Positions 47,291 to 58,375 of a stretch of DNA of 64,000 nucleotides are shown piece after piece (within the stretch, counting starts at the first letter, position 1; each line of letters starts with the position of its first letter). The notes beneath the pieces are model-generated. The model saw only the letters and a list, made by a program, of their open reading frames with translations. It did not search any database and was not told the origin of the DNA. Made by a program: the position numbers and the translations under genes. This DNA comes from Membranipora membranacea. Lineage: Eukaryota; Bryozoa; Gymnolaemata; Cheilostomatida; Membraniporidae. Location: contig OU612068.1 in the NCBI GenBank assembly GCA_914767715.1, positions 31,248,001 to 31,312,000 on the forward strand, read 5' to 3'.

Positions 47291-50200
47291 ATGAGTGAAT
47301 CAGAGAATTATTTGCTGAATCCATTGAATGGAGAGTTCACTGGGAGATATAGACTGAGCGATGATGGAAAGGTTAAAGTTGCTGGAGTTGTTACAGGCCA
47401 TCCATCCGATAAAGAGATACTTGCTAAGATCGACAAGGAAATGGATGAGTATGTGTGGTGTGAGGATGACTTCCTGTTATCTACCTACCCTAAAAATGGT
47501 AAGTTCTGTCCAGTGTCCCTTGATCTGGCACTGGAACAAAACATCTTCTAACCTCAGTGCACGGCCCTGAAATCACTTTTAGGCTCTTATCTGATATCAA
47601 ATAGTATATTGGCATTTACGTCTCTTCATCAACGTTGTGAGAGCAACAAATGAACATCAGGGCTTGAAAACTGTTGGTCCAGGTGATCTTGCTAAATGCT
47701 ACACCTCTAGATTTATCAATTTGAGCGGGCAACATTTTATTTCTATTTCCAGGAACACATGTACTGTGGGAAGCAATGAATATGCTGTTACGTGATTCTG
47801 CTGAATATTTGAATAACTCCATGATGGATTGTGCTCTGGGTCTGGTGCCTATTAGTGAGACGTTAGAGAACTACAACTCACCAAGAGTGTTCACTTGTCA
47901 TTATCGACACGATGTCCTTCCTAAAGAATTCAGGAATCGTAAAACTGTTTTGGGTGAGGAATGTCACCATCATTAATTGGTTTCACCATATGAGCTAGTG
48001 ATTGGAAAAAAAAGTGTGTCAAATAGCGAGGCTGGCGAAAGGCTTCTGTTTTCATCCACATAAGATGATCCGTATACAAGATAAATAAATTGCTCACAGC
48101 ATGTTGACTTAGACATTTTTTGCATTTTTGTTTGTATTGCTGGGGATTTCTTTTTAGAAAAAAAATATTATTGTGTCATGTAATGTAACACCCTAATTTC
48201 ACACATGGGTGGTTTAGGATGATTGAGATGCACTTGCACATAGTGCTCTCGTCTTCATTTAGTAATGGTAGATATAGCCTCAATAATATGGTTGTGCCTT
48301 GGATGTCAGTAATGTGTCTCTTTCTTTACAGGTATAAGAAACCCTAAAGATGTTGCAGTGTCATTTTATCATTTTTACGCCGAGCATGTGAGTCATCCTA
48401 TCGTCTTGACTGCTTACTTTGCTGATGTACTAGCCCATCGCAACAAAGTGCTTTCTTTTGCTTACGTCAATCCTGTATCCTGTAATCCTGATCGCATTAT
48501 GTGTTAGGACAAAAAAATACACTGAATATTGAGCCGTTAAGAACTTGAAATTTTTTCGAATATGCGTAGTTTGGCACTGAAAAGTTAGAAGCAGTCCCTG
48601 ATATAAGCGATTTTCTTGGTTTCGCCAGAAAGCACTTTGTGGTGCTAGTAATGTGACAATGTTATGTGTGGGGGTTAAGTTTGCGATGACCACTCCGGGA
48701 GTTCAACTTTTTTTCCTTTTTTATATACAAAAATGGCATTCAGTACATTGTTTGTGGTTGTGAGGTTACCAGAAAAGTAATTTACGCTGAACAAACTGGC
48801 ACAAGTATGTTCCCTCTGGTCTACTGGTCGAGGTATTTGAATAATTTGAGATAAGGCTTATCTAGGCTGGATGGTGCAAATTTAGCTTTTTGCAATAGCT
48901 ATAGAGGCCCTATAGCTTGTTTTCCTATCAAATCAGGTGAGACCTAATTTCTGCACAGACTCAGAAGAGGTACACAGTTATAAGTTCACATTCTCAGACT
49001 ATCAGAATCACCTTATGTTTGATAAGGATCAGCCTTATGGTACCTACTGGGACTTTATGGACTATATGTGGCCACTGGCTAAAGACAACCCAAATATACT
49101 CATACTCTTTTTTGAGGATCTTAAGAAGGTATGCACCCAGATTCCATATTAACAAGCCCTTTTTATTACTGTTATGTTTTTATGTAGGTTTATCGGTAAA
49201 ATATGGCGAGTAATTTGCAATGTACTGATGTGTCTGTGACATTTACTATTTTGTTGTATAACCAGAGACTATAGATATATCTATAGTCTCTGGTATAACT
49301 GTGTCGGCTATACAGTCACTACTTACATGCCTCAATCATTACGAAATGATGAGTTTCTATCATACCTTGATTCTAAGCTGAGCTTGCAAAGACGCACATC
49401 CTAAATCAAATCTCGGTGCACTTCTCATAATTATTCTCCCCAGCTCTGTATGCTTCAGCCATATCTGGCTTAAAGAGTATCATATCCAAACTCCAAATGT
49501 TTAATTAACAGGATCCTGTAAAAGAAATCACCAGACTTAACGAGTTCATGGGGGTGAATAGATCAGAGGAACTGGTTCAACAAATCGCCGATGCCATCAA
49601 TTTCAAAAATATGCAGAAGTGGAAGCTTGCAAGCAAGAAGGTAGGTACTGAATACAGAGCCATCTCCTACAGTTTAAGATGAGTATTATAGCTGTGTCAG
49701 TCCTGTACTCGGTGAAGGGCCTCTATACATGTTTGTGTGACATGTTTTAAACTTTAAAAATCATACTCTGTGCAAGAAACCATCCTATGAATCTTGATAT
49801 GGAATGAAGAACACTTCACTCGTGTGATAGACTAACTGCAAATATTTAAAATGTGTGGAAGAACAGTACTCTGAGAACCTTGCAATGTACGCGAACTCCC
49901 CCCTGTTAATGGCAAAACAGAGGGTGGGCTGCCCCTAAAGAGGGACGCAAGTTGCCCGGAGTCCTCGTACTGAGAGTGTGATACATCCTAGTGAACTAGA
50001 ATGCATCCTAGAGGTGAGGCCATGGTGGACCTCCTAATCATAGGTGTGCAGCAAGCTGCCAGAAACTGAAACAATCACTAATCAGCCATTGGCAATGACA
50101 CTTTGATCTTAGCCAATAGGCCGAGAAGCGCCATTGATAGTAAACCGGAATGTATGCGAACTCTCAGTTATTAGACCTGTAACCATTTTACATGTTTCTA

Positions 50201-50767
50201 GCTCAACAGCACACCACAGATTGCCGCTAACAAGGGACCTGATGCTGCACCCATGTATGCAGTGGCCAGTTCTGTCTACAGAAAAGGTAGTTATTCTGCC
50301 TTCTCTTCTCCATAAAAATATGACCGTGCATAAAACAACCATCGTAATGAATCAGGTGAATTTGTTAAAAATAATTTTGCAATTCAAAAGTTTCCAGCGT
50401 GAGTTTTTTTGCATCAAAACCCATTAACATCACAAAGTGTGGGATTGAAAATCATAAGGATTGACCAATCAACAAGAAAAGTGTAACTAAGTTCTCTCAA
50501 ACTATGTATACATGCTACGGCTTCTGTTGGTATGACATTAAATATATATTGCCTACTGGTTATAGCTGTTCATCATTTGAAGTAAATTTGACATTCACCA
50601 GAAAAAAGACAAGATGATAATTATATCGTTCGCTCTCAAAAAGTAATTTATTTGCAGGTGAAGTTGGGGGTTGGAAGAATAAACTTACCGTTGCAGATAA
50701 TGAACAGTTTGACTCATTCCTCGAATCATGGAACTTGAGCAAGGAGATTCCATTCCAATATGAGTAA
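47291..50767 (+). CDS. SULT-D, cytosolic sulfotransferase, 326 aa
   Basis: Seven exons: 47291-47498, 47753-47953, 48332-48387, 48937-49128, 49512-49640, 50202-50286, 50658-50767; 981 bp in phase with a TAA. Motifs: YPKNGTH (Tyr66-His72), putative catalytic His119 (FTCHYRHDVLPKEF), RNPKDVAVSFYHF (Arg139, Ser147), WDFMDYMWPLAKDNPN, and C-terminal RKGEVGGWKNKLT from Arg289. The last motif has Gly295 where the family usually has Asp (GDWK). It is on the opposite strand to the other members, so it arose by inverted duplication or was later inverted. The ATG at 47291 aligns with the SULT-B start; an upstream GTG is not needed. Confidence 0.93.
49263..49292. mobile_element. micro-palindrome CAGAGAC...GTCTCTG, copy 1
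   Basis: A perfect 30-bp palindrome (half site CAGAGACTATAGATA) in intron 4 of SULT-D, flanked by exact GTATAAC at 49256-49262 and 49293-49299. The same 30 bases occur at 51460-51489 in different flanks. Confidence 0.85.
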
Positions 50768-51104
50768 CACGTAATATGAACATGTAATATGACGATAAAC
50801 AAGGTAGAAGAGCATATAAAACAAATTTATTTTAGATTATCTTCCTTTATTTGCTTCAGAAGTTGGGTTTGAGATTGGATTCTATCATACATATAAATGT
50901 TTAACCCATTATTATAACGACCTCATGCCAATCCAGCCTTTTTACTGACATGTGAAATGAGAAATGTTTATAAATTCCAAACTTTTTATGATAGATGTTT
51001 ACAGACTGCCTAGTCTAAAAGCTCTGACGGCTCCATGCATGCCATAATATCTTATTTATGGGTTTTGAATGATTTATATTAGTTCTGGTTGAAGAATGTG
51101 GTCA

Positions 51105-51450
51105 CTGCTGCCACACAGCCAAATTTGTGCTTATAGAATTCTGCATAGCTCAAAACTAATAAAATGAGGCTGCAATCTCAGCATTGTCACCTAATGAGCA
51201 AATAATTTGCACAAACTGATCGTCAAAATTAGGGTATGAAATTAATTATCGACTGGCACGGGTTTACCGGCTTCCTAGTGCAAACTGTACACGTCATAAG
51301 CTGGTGCGTAGATTTCATGCCCTGATTTTGAAGATCAGTTTGTGCAAATTATTTGCCCATTAGGTGACAATTATAAGATTTTTAGTCTCAATTAATTATC
51401 TTGGAGCTATGCAGAATTCAATGAGCACAAATTTGCATGAGTGGCAGCAG
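51105..51450. repeat. foldback element about 346 bp
   Basis: Imperfect inverted arms start CTGCTGCCAC and include AAATTTGTGCT, TTCTGCATAGCT, CACCTAATG and AATAATTTGCACAAACTGAT, each matched in reverse on the right up to GTGGCAGCAG. It is non-coding. A micro-palindrome sits three bases beyond its right end. Confidence 0.75.
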
Positions 51451-51459
51451 TAGTTTAAG

Positions 51460-51489
51460 CAGAGACTATAGATATATCTATAGTCTCTG
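51460..51489. mobile_element. micro-palindrome CAGAGAC...GTCTCTG, copy 2
   Basis: Identical in all 30 bases to 49263-49292, but flanked by a different exact repeat, GTTTAAG (51453-51459 and 51490-51496). Identical cores in different targets argue for movement rather than local mutation. Confidence 0.85.
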
Positions 51490-51898
51490 GTTTAAGTTCA
51501 TGCTCCAGTTGGAATAATCAAGTGCTGGCCGGGCAACATCCTGCATTCATTTTTTGATTGATTTCAATAGTGTTCACATATATATTCAATACACATATAT
51601 ATGTATACTACCCGTATCAAGCTATATATGCCACCTTTCACCACTAATAACGAGATTGAAATTATTGAAATGGCTGTATTAGTATGTATGGATCTGCCAA
51701 ATTAATTCATACACTCATAAAAATTGCCCCACCAATTGCAGTCTGTGCAGTCCTAAGGACATAGCATGTGCTCAGAATATTTAATAGCACAACTATAGAG
51801 GTTAGAAATAGAATACTGCACAGAGTTACCCATTCTAATTTCAAGGGACCCTTTAGACAATGAACTTCATTGCTTTAGAGATGGTTAAATACTACTAC

Positions 51899-52075
51899 TG
51901 TGAGACTTGTCTGCTCTTGAATTGTAAAGTGACCTGAGGTTGTGACATCACACGGCGGGAACTAGGATACTTATAGGAGCTCTCTTATATCTAGGACTCC
52001 AAGGTGTGTGGTTGTATATGATTATCACTCTTGCGGGCATTCTATGTGTATAACAATATATGTGCTAACCCTACA
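51899..52075 (+). repeat. 5' LTR
   Basis: 177 bp, TG...CA bounded, about 99% identical to the 3' copy. It contains CTTATATCT-type AT-rich promoter-like sequence. Confidence 0.9.
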
Positions 52076-52249
52076 TGGCGCAGTCGGCTAACAACGTAAG
52101 TGATAATACCTAGTACTGTTTCTATTCAGCTTGAAGAGTAGCAAGTAGACGCAGGGTGTGTGTGTGACTTGAGCTACGGCTAGTGGATTTGCGTGAAGAA
52201 AGCTAGTGGAGGTGCGTGTGGCGAGTTAGTTTTGTGTGTGTGGGTTGTG

Positions 52250-52260
52250 TGTGTATGCGA

Positions 52261-52293
<33 letters not shown>

Positions 52294-52345
52294 AGTTAGT
52301 GGTTAGTGAGTTAGTGAGTTAGTTGGTGTGTGACGAGTTTGGTTT
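52250..52345. repeat. GT-rich simple repeat in retrotransposon leader
   Basis: Runs of (GT)n grading into GAGTTAGT units between the primer-binding site and the gag frame. Confidence 0.8.
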
Positions 52346-52493
52346 TTGTTAGTGGTTAGTTATTTGTTGTGAAGTTCAGTGGTTATAATATTGCTGGATA
52401 GTGATATCGTTGTGATTTTGGTGTATTTGTTGTGGGAGTGTCGAGGTGACATACACAAGACAAACAAAGTAAATTAAACCCCCAAAGGTCCCT

Positions 52494-53372
52494 ATGGCTA
52501 TGAAATCTCGTGATTTCCCCACCCTCGAAATTAATCCGAAGGATGTATGTGGATCATGGAAGTTATTCTTAGACAGGTTTACTGTCGCAGTTAGATTTGA
52601 AATTTGTAACCGTGGTACTAAAACGGTGACCGTTTCCTCACAAGAAACGGAAGTTAATGTATTTAATGATGAGATGAAATTGTGTGCATTGTTGAAAGCA
52701 ATCAGTAGTGAAGGCTTTCAGGCATTACAGGCTCAAGGAATTGATATTGCAAGTGAAGAGCTGACCTATGCCCAGGTTCTGCAGGCATTAAAAAGCACTT
52801 ATGAGCGAGAAGAATCCTTGAACGTTAAATTATGGAACTTTAATAGTGCTCGTCAACAAACAGGTGAAGATTGTAGGGACTATATAAGACGTGTGGAACA
52901 TTTGTCCCGTACCACAGGTATATTTAAATCCACAGACAGTTCATTTGCGCCAGATATTAAAGCAGGGGCTAATAAAGAATTAGATAGAATAAGGAAAACC
53001 CTAGCCCAAGTTATTGCAGTTAATGGCCTACAGGATTCGACTTTAAGGCGTGAATTGATGGCAAAAGATGACCTTGATTGGGATTCTCTCTGCCGGATTT
53101 TGTCTTGGTGTGGTACAGCTGTCGAGACAGACAAAAAGTTGGAACAGCCGAATTCCCAAGCCCCAGATCCCATTGAACAGAAAGTTGCCTATTCCCATTC
53201 TGACAGACGCCAGCCAGTCAGTCATGACACCAAATCTCGACGTTGTTTTGAATGTGGAAGTTACTCGCACACATATTTAGACTGTCCAGACATAGTCTGT
53301 TATGAGTGCAAAGGTAAAGGCCATATTTCCAGAGAGTGTCCACGCTCATCCCGAAACAATTACAAGAATTAA
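52494..53372 (+). CDS. gag-like protein with two CCHC zinc knuckles, 292 aa
   Basis: Single uninterrupted frame. An N-terminal gag-like helical region (about 20-210, with WKLFLDRF and LKSTYEREESLN) is followed by a polar linker and two CX2CX4HX4C knuckles at Cys251-Cys264 (CFECGSYSHTYLDC) and Cys269-Cys282 (CYECKGKGHISREC). Such nucleocapsid knuckles bind RNA for packaging into particles. The protein ends 632 bases before the 3' LTR, and no pol frame follows. An intact frame and near-identical LTRs suggest a recently active element. Confidence 0.85.
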   Translation: MAMKSRDFPTLEINPKDVCGSWKLFLDRFTVAVRFEICNRGTKTVTVSSQETEVNVFNDEMKLCALLKAISSEGFQALQAQGIDIASEELTYAQVLQALKSTYEREESLNVKLWNFNSARQQTGEDCRDYIRRVEHLSRTTGIFKSTDSSFAPDIKAGANKELDRIRKTLAQVIAVNGLQDSTLRRELMAKDDLDWDSLCRILSWCGTAVETDKKLEQPNSQAPDPIEQKVAYSHSDRRQPVSHDTKSRRCFECGSYSHTYLDCPDIVCYECKGKGHISRECPRSSRNNYKN

Positions 53373-54004
53373 TTGGTATAAACAGGAATTGTCTGAATTT
53401 GTTACATGTATTGTTGAATTTGTTGTAAATCATACCGCCATGATTTTGTTGTCCGCTCGGTCTTGTATTTTGACCCTTTCTTATCCCAGTGAGTTTGAAA
53501 ATAGAAAGCACTGATAGCATGGTATTTATGCAAGCTTTCTCCATTCTCTAACAATGAGAGGAATTGTGATGAGTAATAGCGCTCATTTGAAACATTTGAG
53601 AGAATTTGATCTTAGGCATTGTATTGTTATTTAAGCTTTCACCAGCTAATTATGGTAGCTCCTGAGTCACTTAAACGTGCCTACATGTATATTGATACAT
53701 TATTTACCGTATTATAGGAATTGATAATACAGCGCTTGTGAAATTGAAAGTTGAATTAGAGAGTGGCCTCTCGAAATTAAGGAGGATTGTTTATTGTACC
53801 ATAGCGTTTACGGAATGTCCCTGATTCCAAGGGAAAGGGAAAGCATAAGAGGCTTTCCCGAATTGAAAACCATTCTGAAATTGGATTGTTTTGTGTTATA
53901 CAGAGTTTATTGAAGTTGCCCTTACAGTGAATTGTGAATTAAAAAGGAGTTGACGACGTGACTGTAAAGCGAAAGAAAACGACCACCAAAGGAAAGGAAG
54001 AGCA

Positions 54005-54181
54005 TGTGAGACTTGTCTGCTCTTGAATTGTAAAGTGACCTGAGGTTGTGACATCACACGGCGGGAACTAGGATACTTATAGGAGCTCTCTTATATCTAG
54101 GACTCCAAGGTGTGTGGTTGTATATGATTATCACTCTTGCGGGCATTCTATGTGTATAACAATATATGTGATAACCTTACA
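54005..54181 (+). repeat. 3' LTR
   Basis: 177 bp copy of the 5' LTR with two changes near its end (GCTAACC/GATAACC and CCCT/CCTT). It is followed by the ACTAC target duplication. Confidence 0.9.
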
Positions 54182-54354
54182 ACTACTAGTGTGGCTTGCA
54201 CTGCTTGTATTGCACTGATGAATCTACGAACCTCAATTATCAATAGAGGAATGGTGTATCGCAATGAAACTGTCATCCCGAGTATGGAAATAAGGAAATG
54301 CTGATGAATACTAAATATCTACAATTTGCCTTCACCATCATTCATGATAATCTT

Positions 54355-54388
54355 TAGCCTGTCTTGACAAGCTTGTCAAGACAGGCTA
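54355..54388. repeat. perfect palindrome, TAGCCTG family, copy 2
   Basis: 34-bp perfect palindrome with half site TAGCCTGTCTTGACAAG. The flanking 9-mers are gataatctt (54346-54354) and gatcatctt (54389-54397), 8 of 9 identical. Relatives: 1773-1824, half copy near 21492, shortened copy 56027-56045. Confidence 0.75.
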
Positions 54389-54582
54389 GATCATCTTCAG
54401 CTATCATAATTTCACTCAAATGCTCAGTCAGACCCATTGTAGGACTGCGGCATATCCAAATTTTGGAATACGGGGGGGGGGAGGTCCAAAGGCTTAAGAT
54501 TAGGATATGCGGTACCCTATGCTCAAAACAATTGTATAGGGGAGGGGGTCAGTTAAAATTGGTTAAAATTGTTGGTAGATAC

Positions 54583-54604
54583 CAAGGAGTAACAGGTCTC
54601 CTTG
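54583..54604. mobile_element. micro-palindrome CAAGGAG...CTCCTTG, decayed flanks
   Basis: 22 bases, nearly the same core as 33876-33895. The flanking 7-mers TAGATAC and AAGAGAC agree at 5 of 7 positions, as expected for an older target duplication. Confidence 0.55.
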
Positions 54605-55303
54605 AAGAGACCAAGCCAGAGGTTTTTGAGTAAGGTGAGTGAGTATCGATTTTTGTTTGTTGAATTATTCATCAAGAACTAGTGCCGATCATACTTGCCA
54701 AGTCTCCCGATTTAGGCGTGACCCTCCAGATTTTTACACCCACCTCCCACTTTTTGTAAATCTCACTATTTCCTCCAGATTTTAGAGAAAGCAGCCCAAT
54801 CACAATTTTTTGATAGTTATCCAAGCACATGTTGTTGTTGACTAGTTACTGTTAAGGACTTTGCACACAAAATTGAAAGGAATTATCAAATCAAACAATC
54901 CTAACAAATTTACCTGTTTTGTTAAGATTCAGCCTATTATTGTAAATGACCAATAGCATCCTCTCATAACTCACAACACTGACTGTCATTGGTCAAAATA
55001 TAAAGTAGCTAGTCAAGTGCATACATTTAGTTTTCATTTCCTTTCAGATCACAGTCTGCGCATGTGCGAACTGTTGAGGCATACGTTCGTCTCTGCAGCA
55101 TAGGTAATACACCTGTAATTAGGTTAAGGTCAACTTGTTGCACCCATCCTCCAAAATAAAATGACTAGTATGCTGAAGACAAATCAGGACCCAGGCAAGT
55201 TGATAGTACTGCAGTCAGTAATATTGAGGCATGAAAATGTTGCCTGTTGTATTTGCAATTGAAATTTTGGTGATTTGAGGTTTTAAATAATTTTAGCAAA
55301 ATC

Positions 55304-55515
55304 AATTTGGGGCGCTTTATGCAGACAAGTCAGTTGAGGCAAAATTAGCTGGAAAACCTGTAAAAATGCACTTGCTCCGTTTGATTGAGCACCGAAAAAA
55401 TCTGACAACGAATTTCCTTTCAATACTCTCAAGTATGTCAGAGCAGAAGCAGACCATCGTTTTGAGTGGTCTGGTTAAAGAATTGAAAGAAGCTGAAGCA
55501 GGCTTTTGGATATGA
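55304..55515 (+). CDS. possible terminal exon, unknown protein
   Basis: It starts straight after ataattttag and is open in phase 0 for about 70 codons to a TGA. The peptide contains GALYADKSVEAKLAGKPV and SEQKQTIVLSGLVKELKEAE, with codon use that looks coding. No ATG-based long frame, no neighbouring exon and no recognised family, so confidence is low. Confidence 0.25.
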
Positions 55516-56026
55516 GAAGTCAACATAATTTGCATGTAAAGCAATGGGGAAATAAATAGAGGTGTTGGACCATAGGGCTTGAACTAATTCACCTAGTCTG
55601 AGTACCAAAATTGGGAAAACAATGGAAACCCATAATTTGGAATTATTTGGGCCTAAATGGAACACTGGTTTTGATATCTCATAACGTTGAACCCTGGGAG
55701 TTGCCTTTCTTGATGGAAAGCAGCGCCACCACTGCTGTGCTGCAGAGATAGACTATGTCACAAGGCTATCCTGCAAGCAGTATGTTCAGATCACACATTT
55801 TTTAGTAATAATTTTGTACTGTCTAGTCTAGTTAAATTTAAGTGAAGGAAAATAGAAACCTAACAATTCCAAAGGTAGGTCCACTACAATTTAACAAAGC
55901 CCGGACCAAACACTTTGAAACATATTTAATGTTACTCAAACAGGAATATAGTACCTTATCTGGATTCTCACTGTCTGTGACTGAGCACATTTTCAGATCT
56001 TGATGATGATGCATGGGCACTTGTAG

Positions 56027-56045
56027 CCTGTCTTGACAGGCAAGG
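56027..56045. repeat. shortened TAGCCTG palindrome
   Basis: TAGCCTGTCTTGACAGGCA: the outer arms of the family with the centre deleted, abutting the foldback that follows. Confidence 0.5.
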
Positions 56046-56140
56046 GCCCCTGGGCCTTACATGCCTCTACTTTGCCAATGGGGTGTTTGATACTGGACAT
56101 TGACAATGTAAAGGCATGTATGTAAGAGTCCCAGGGGCCC
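56044..56140. repeat. foldback element with TGTCCAGTATCAA core, copy 2
   Basis: Outer arms GGGCCCCTGGG and CCCAGGGGCCC, inner arms TTACATGCCT / AGGCATGTATGTAA. The core TTGATACTGGACATTG is shared with the foldback at 8653-8730. Confidence 0.65.
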
Positions 56141-56267
56141 ATGGATTGATTGTAATTGTTTAAAGTGTATTTCACCTCAGTTTGATATTTTAGTACTAGT
56201 ACAAACATGAAATTATTTGGGGTCAAATATACCTTTTCAGCCCTTCCTAGTGGCTGGAAACGCTCTC

Positions 56268-56340
56268 AGAGCTTCTGCAGACGGGGCTCCGCCCCGTACC
56301 CCGCTGGGGGGCTCACACCGCCCCCCAAACCCCCAGGTGG
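56268..56340. other. GC-rich island
   Basis: GGGGCTCCGCCCCGTACCCC, then GGGGGGCTCACACC and GCCCCCCAAACCCCC, a sharp compositional contrast to the surroundings. It resembles the island at 21046-21130. Confidence 0.45.
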
Positions 56341-58375
56341 ATGACTCGGGTGCTTCGCACCCTCGAAGCACCACAACGTGGTGCAGTATCGCCGTAAAAT
56401 GGAATCTCCCTATTTTGTATTTAGATTACTTGGCAAGTATGGTGCCGATGCTGTATTCATTCAATCAATGAATAAGTTTGTTTAAAACTAGTCTGCTAAT
56501 GATTTTTGGTTCTCAAAAATGTATTGTAATGGAATACCTGTTTACTCTATTTGTTATACTGATTGGCTAAATAAGCAAATCAAGCCATCCCATTGGCTTA
56601 AAATTAATTTGGTTTTACAAGGCCAGAGGCAGACAACACCAAACTCTTTGTATAGTACTATAAGACTGGTTTTGGTTTTAACCATATCAAAAACTCATTA
56701 TGAATTCCCAACATTGGTTTTGATTGGTTAGCATCTAAGGAAGTTTCTCAGAGCAGGAAGTTGTGGAGATTGAGATACTGTCATAGTATTCCCCTGTGGT
56801 AAAATGTTTAAGCTATGCCTGCTTTGATGATGATTATTTTGCTGGAATGCGACCTTGAACCATACACTCACCAGGTCCGTAGTTCTAGGGGAGGCAGGGA
56901 CGCTATAATGCTGAATAGAGTGGCCTAAATGTCAGAATCAGCTCATTTGGGACTTCCATTTGCTATGTATATCATTAAAACGCTTTGGAGGCTGAGGGAC
57001 TCAGGAGGAGCTTACAATACACAACCTGGTGTTACTTCATACCCTCAAGGATTAGCGCCTCCTCTACCATTTTTCCTAAACAACGGCCCTGCTCACAGTA
57101 ACATTAATTTAATAAAAGTACTTACAACTATCAACTTAGAGGGGTGTCGGTCAATCTCATACATACATACATAATATTATATATTACTATCATAATTTCT
57201 TACCTCAGATCAAAACATCGCACATGAGTAGTAGGATATGGTTGTAATGAAATTCCTCAATGGATAAAACTGATTTGGCAGAGATACACATAGACACAAT
57301 AAAAATTTTATCTTAGTTATGAATATTAACATGGTTCAACAGAGTTTCTGTAGCTGGAGCTCATCATCATGTGGGTGCAATATTATTTTGTTTATTCAAT
57401 CTTTTTGGTCATGCAGGCTCCATGTCTGGTTGAGGCAGGTTGAGTGCCTGCCCTTAGCCCATGTTATCATGCATAGCCTAGTTTTAGTCTGACCAATCAC
57501 ACCGGAGCAGTCCAGTCAGAGGGTGAATTCCTTTTTTGATATCAAAGTTTAAGCCAGATATATGCAACCATGTAAACAGTAGGGGATTTAGTGAGGCACA
57601 GGTCAGTGTACTAGATTTTTCCTAGAAAAGTTTATGTACTAGAACAGTCTATTTGTCAGTTTGTATTTCACTTACTGATTTATCTATAAACTTAACTTAC
57701 TATGTTAATTTTGGTGGGTGGATGTTTTGTGTGCTACAAATTTTTATTGTTATCTCTTCCCAGGCTTCATAGGGCTTGATGTATAAATAAACCAAAGATC
57801 AACAGGCTAAATATCATCACACTGTCAATCCTATCTCTCCCGGGTGATTTGTATGGGCTTCAGAGGATGATGTTACATAATTATACATTATACATTATAA
57901 CATTATAAATTTTAGTTTCAAGTTTTTGTCACAGCACATAAAACTGCATGAGGTTTACTAACAGCCTTAAAGTGCTTGTAAAGGGAACAGGTTTTTGGTA
58001 TCATTCTAGAGCTCTCAGTCTAGTTTAGAACATTATGCTATGTCCAAAAGCAGCCTATGGCCCAGTAAAGAATTATTTTTACTCAAAGTTGGGAGGAGAA
58101 GGTACTAAAAAGGTGCTATTTTTCTCCTTTGGAGTTGTGATCACTTGTAGAAAATAGTACCTTTTTAGTACCTTAGATTATAATGGGAATATACAGTATC
58201 TCGTAAATAAGACTTTTTGTTATGACACAGTGGTTTTGATATTCCCTGCATACAATATTAAACCACGCAGAATTTATCTATTGAATGAATGAAAGAATAC
58301 AATGCAAATTTAATCCGTCTCATGTTATGTGGCTTAGCTGGTAAAATGGGATAGTGTATAAAATTTCATAATTGA

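Larger units (their letters stand above)
51899..54181 (+). mobile_element. gag-only LTR retrotransposon, 2283 bp
   Basis: Two 177-bp LTRs start TGTGAGACTTGTC and end TTACA/CTACA (51899-52075, 54005-54181) with about two differences, so insertion is recent. Target duplication ACTAC at 51894-51898 and 54182-54186. A primer-binding-site-like TGGCGCAGTCGG follows the 5' LTR directly, and a purine tract AAAGGAAAGGAAGAG precedes the 3' LTR. The only long frame is a gag-like protein; there is no protease, reverse transcriptase or integrase. This is the layout called TR-GAG in plants, a non-autonomous element needing enzymes from a relative. Confidence 0.9.

Noticed and set aside
52880-53544. Several antisense frames over the gag gene
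   Set aside because: Shadows of the 292-codon gag frame; no recognisable motifs.
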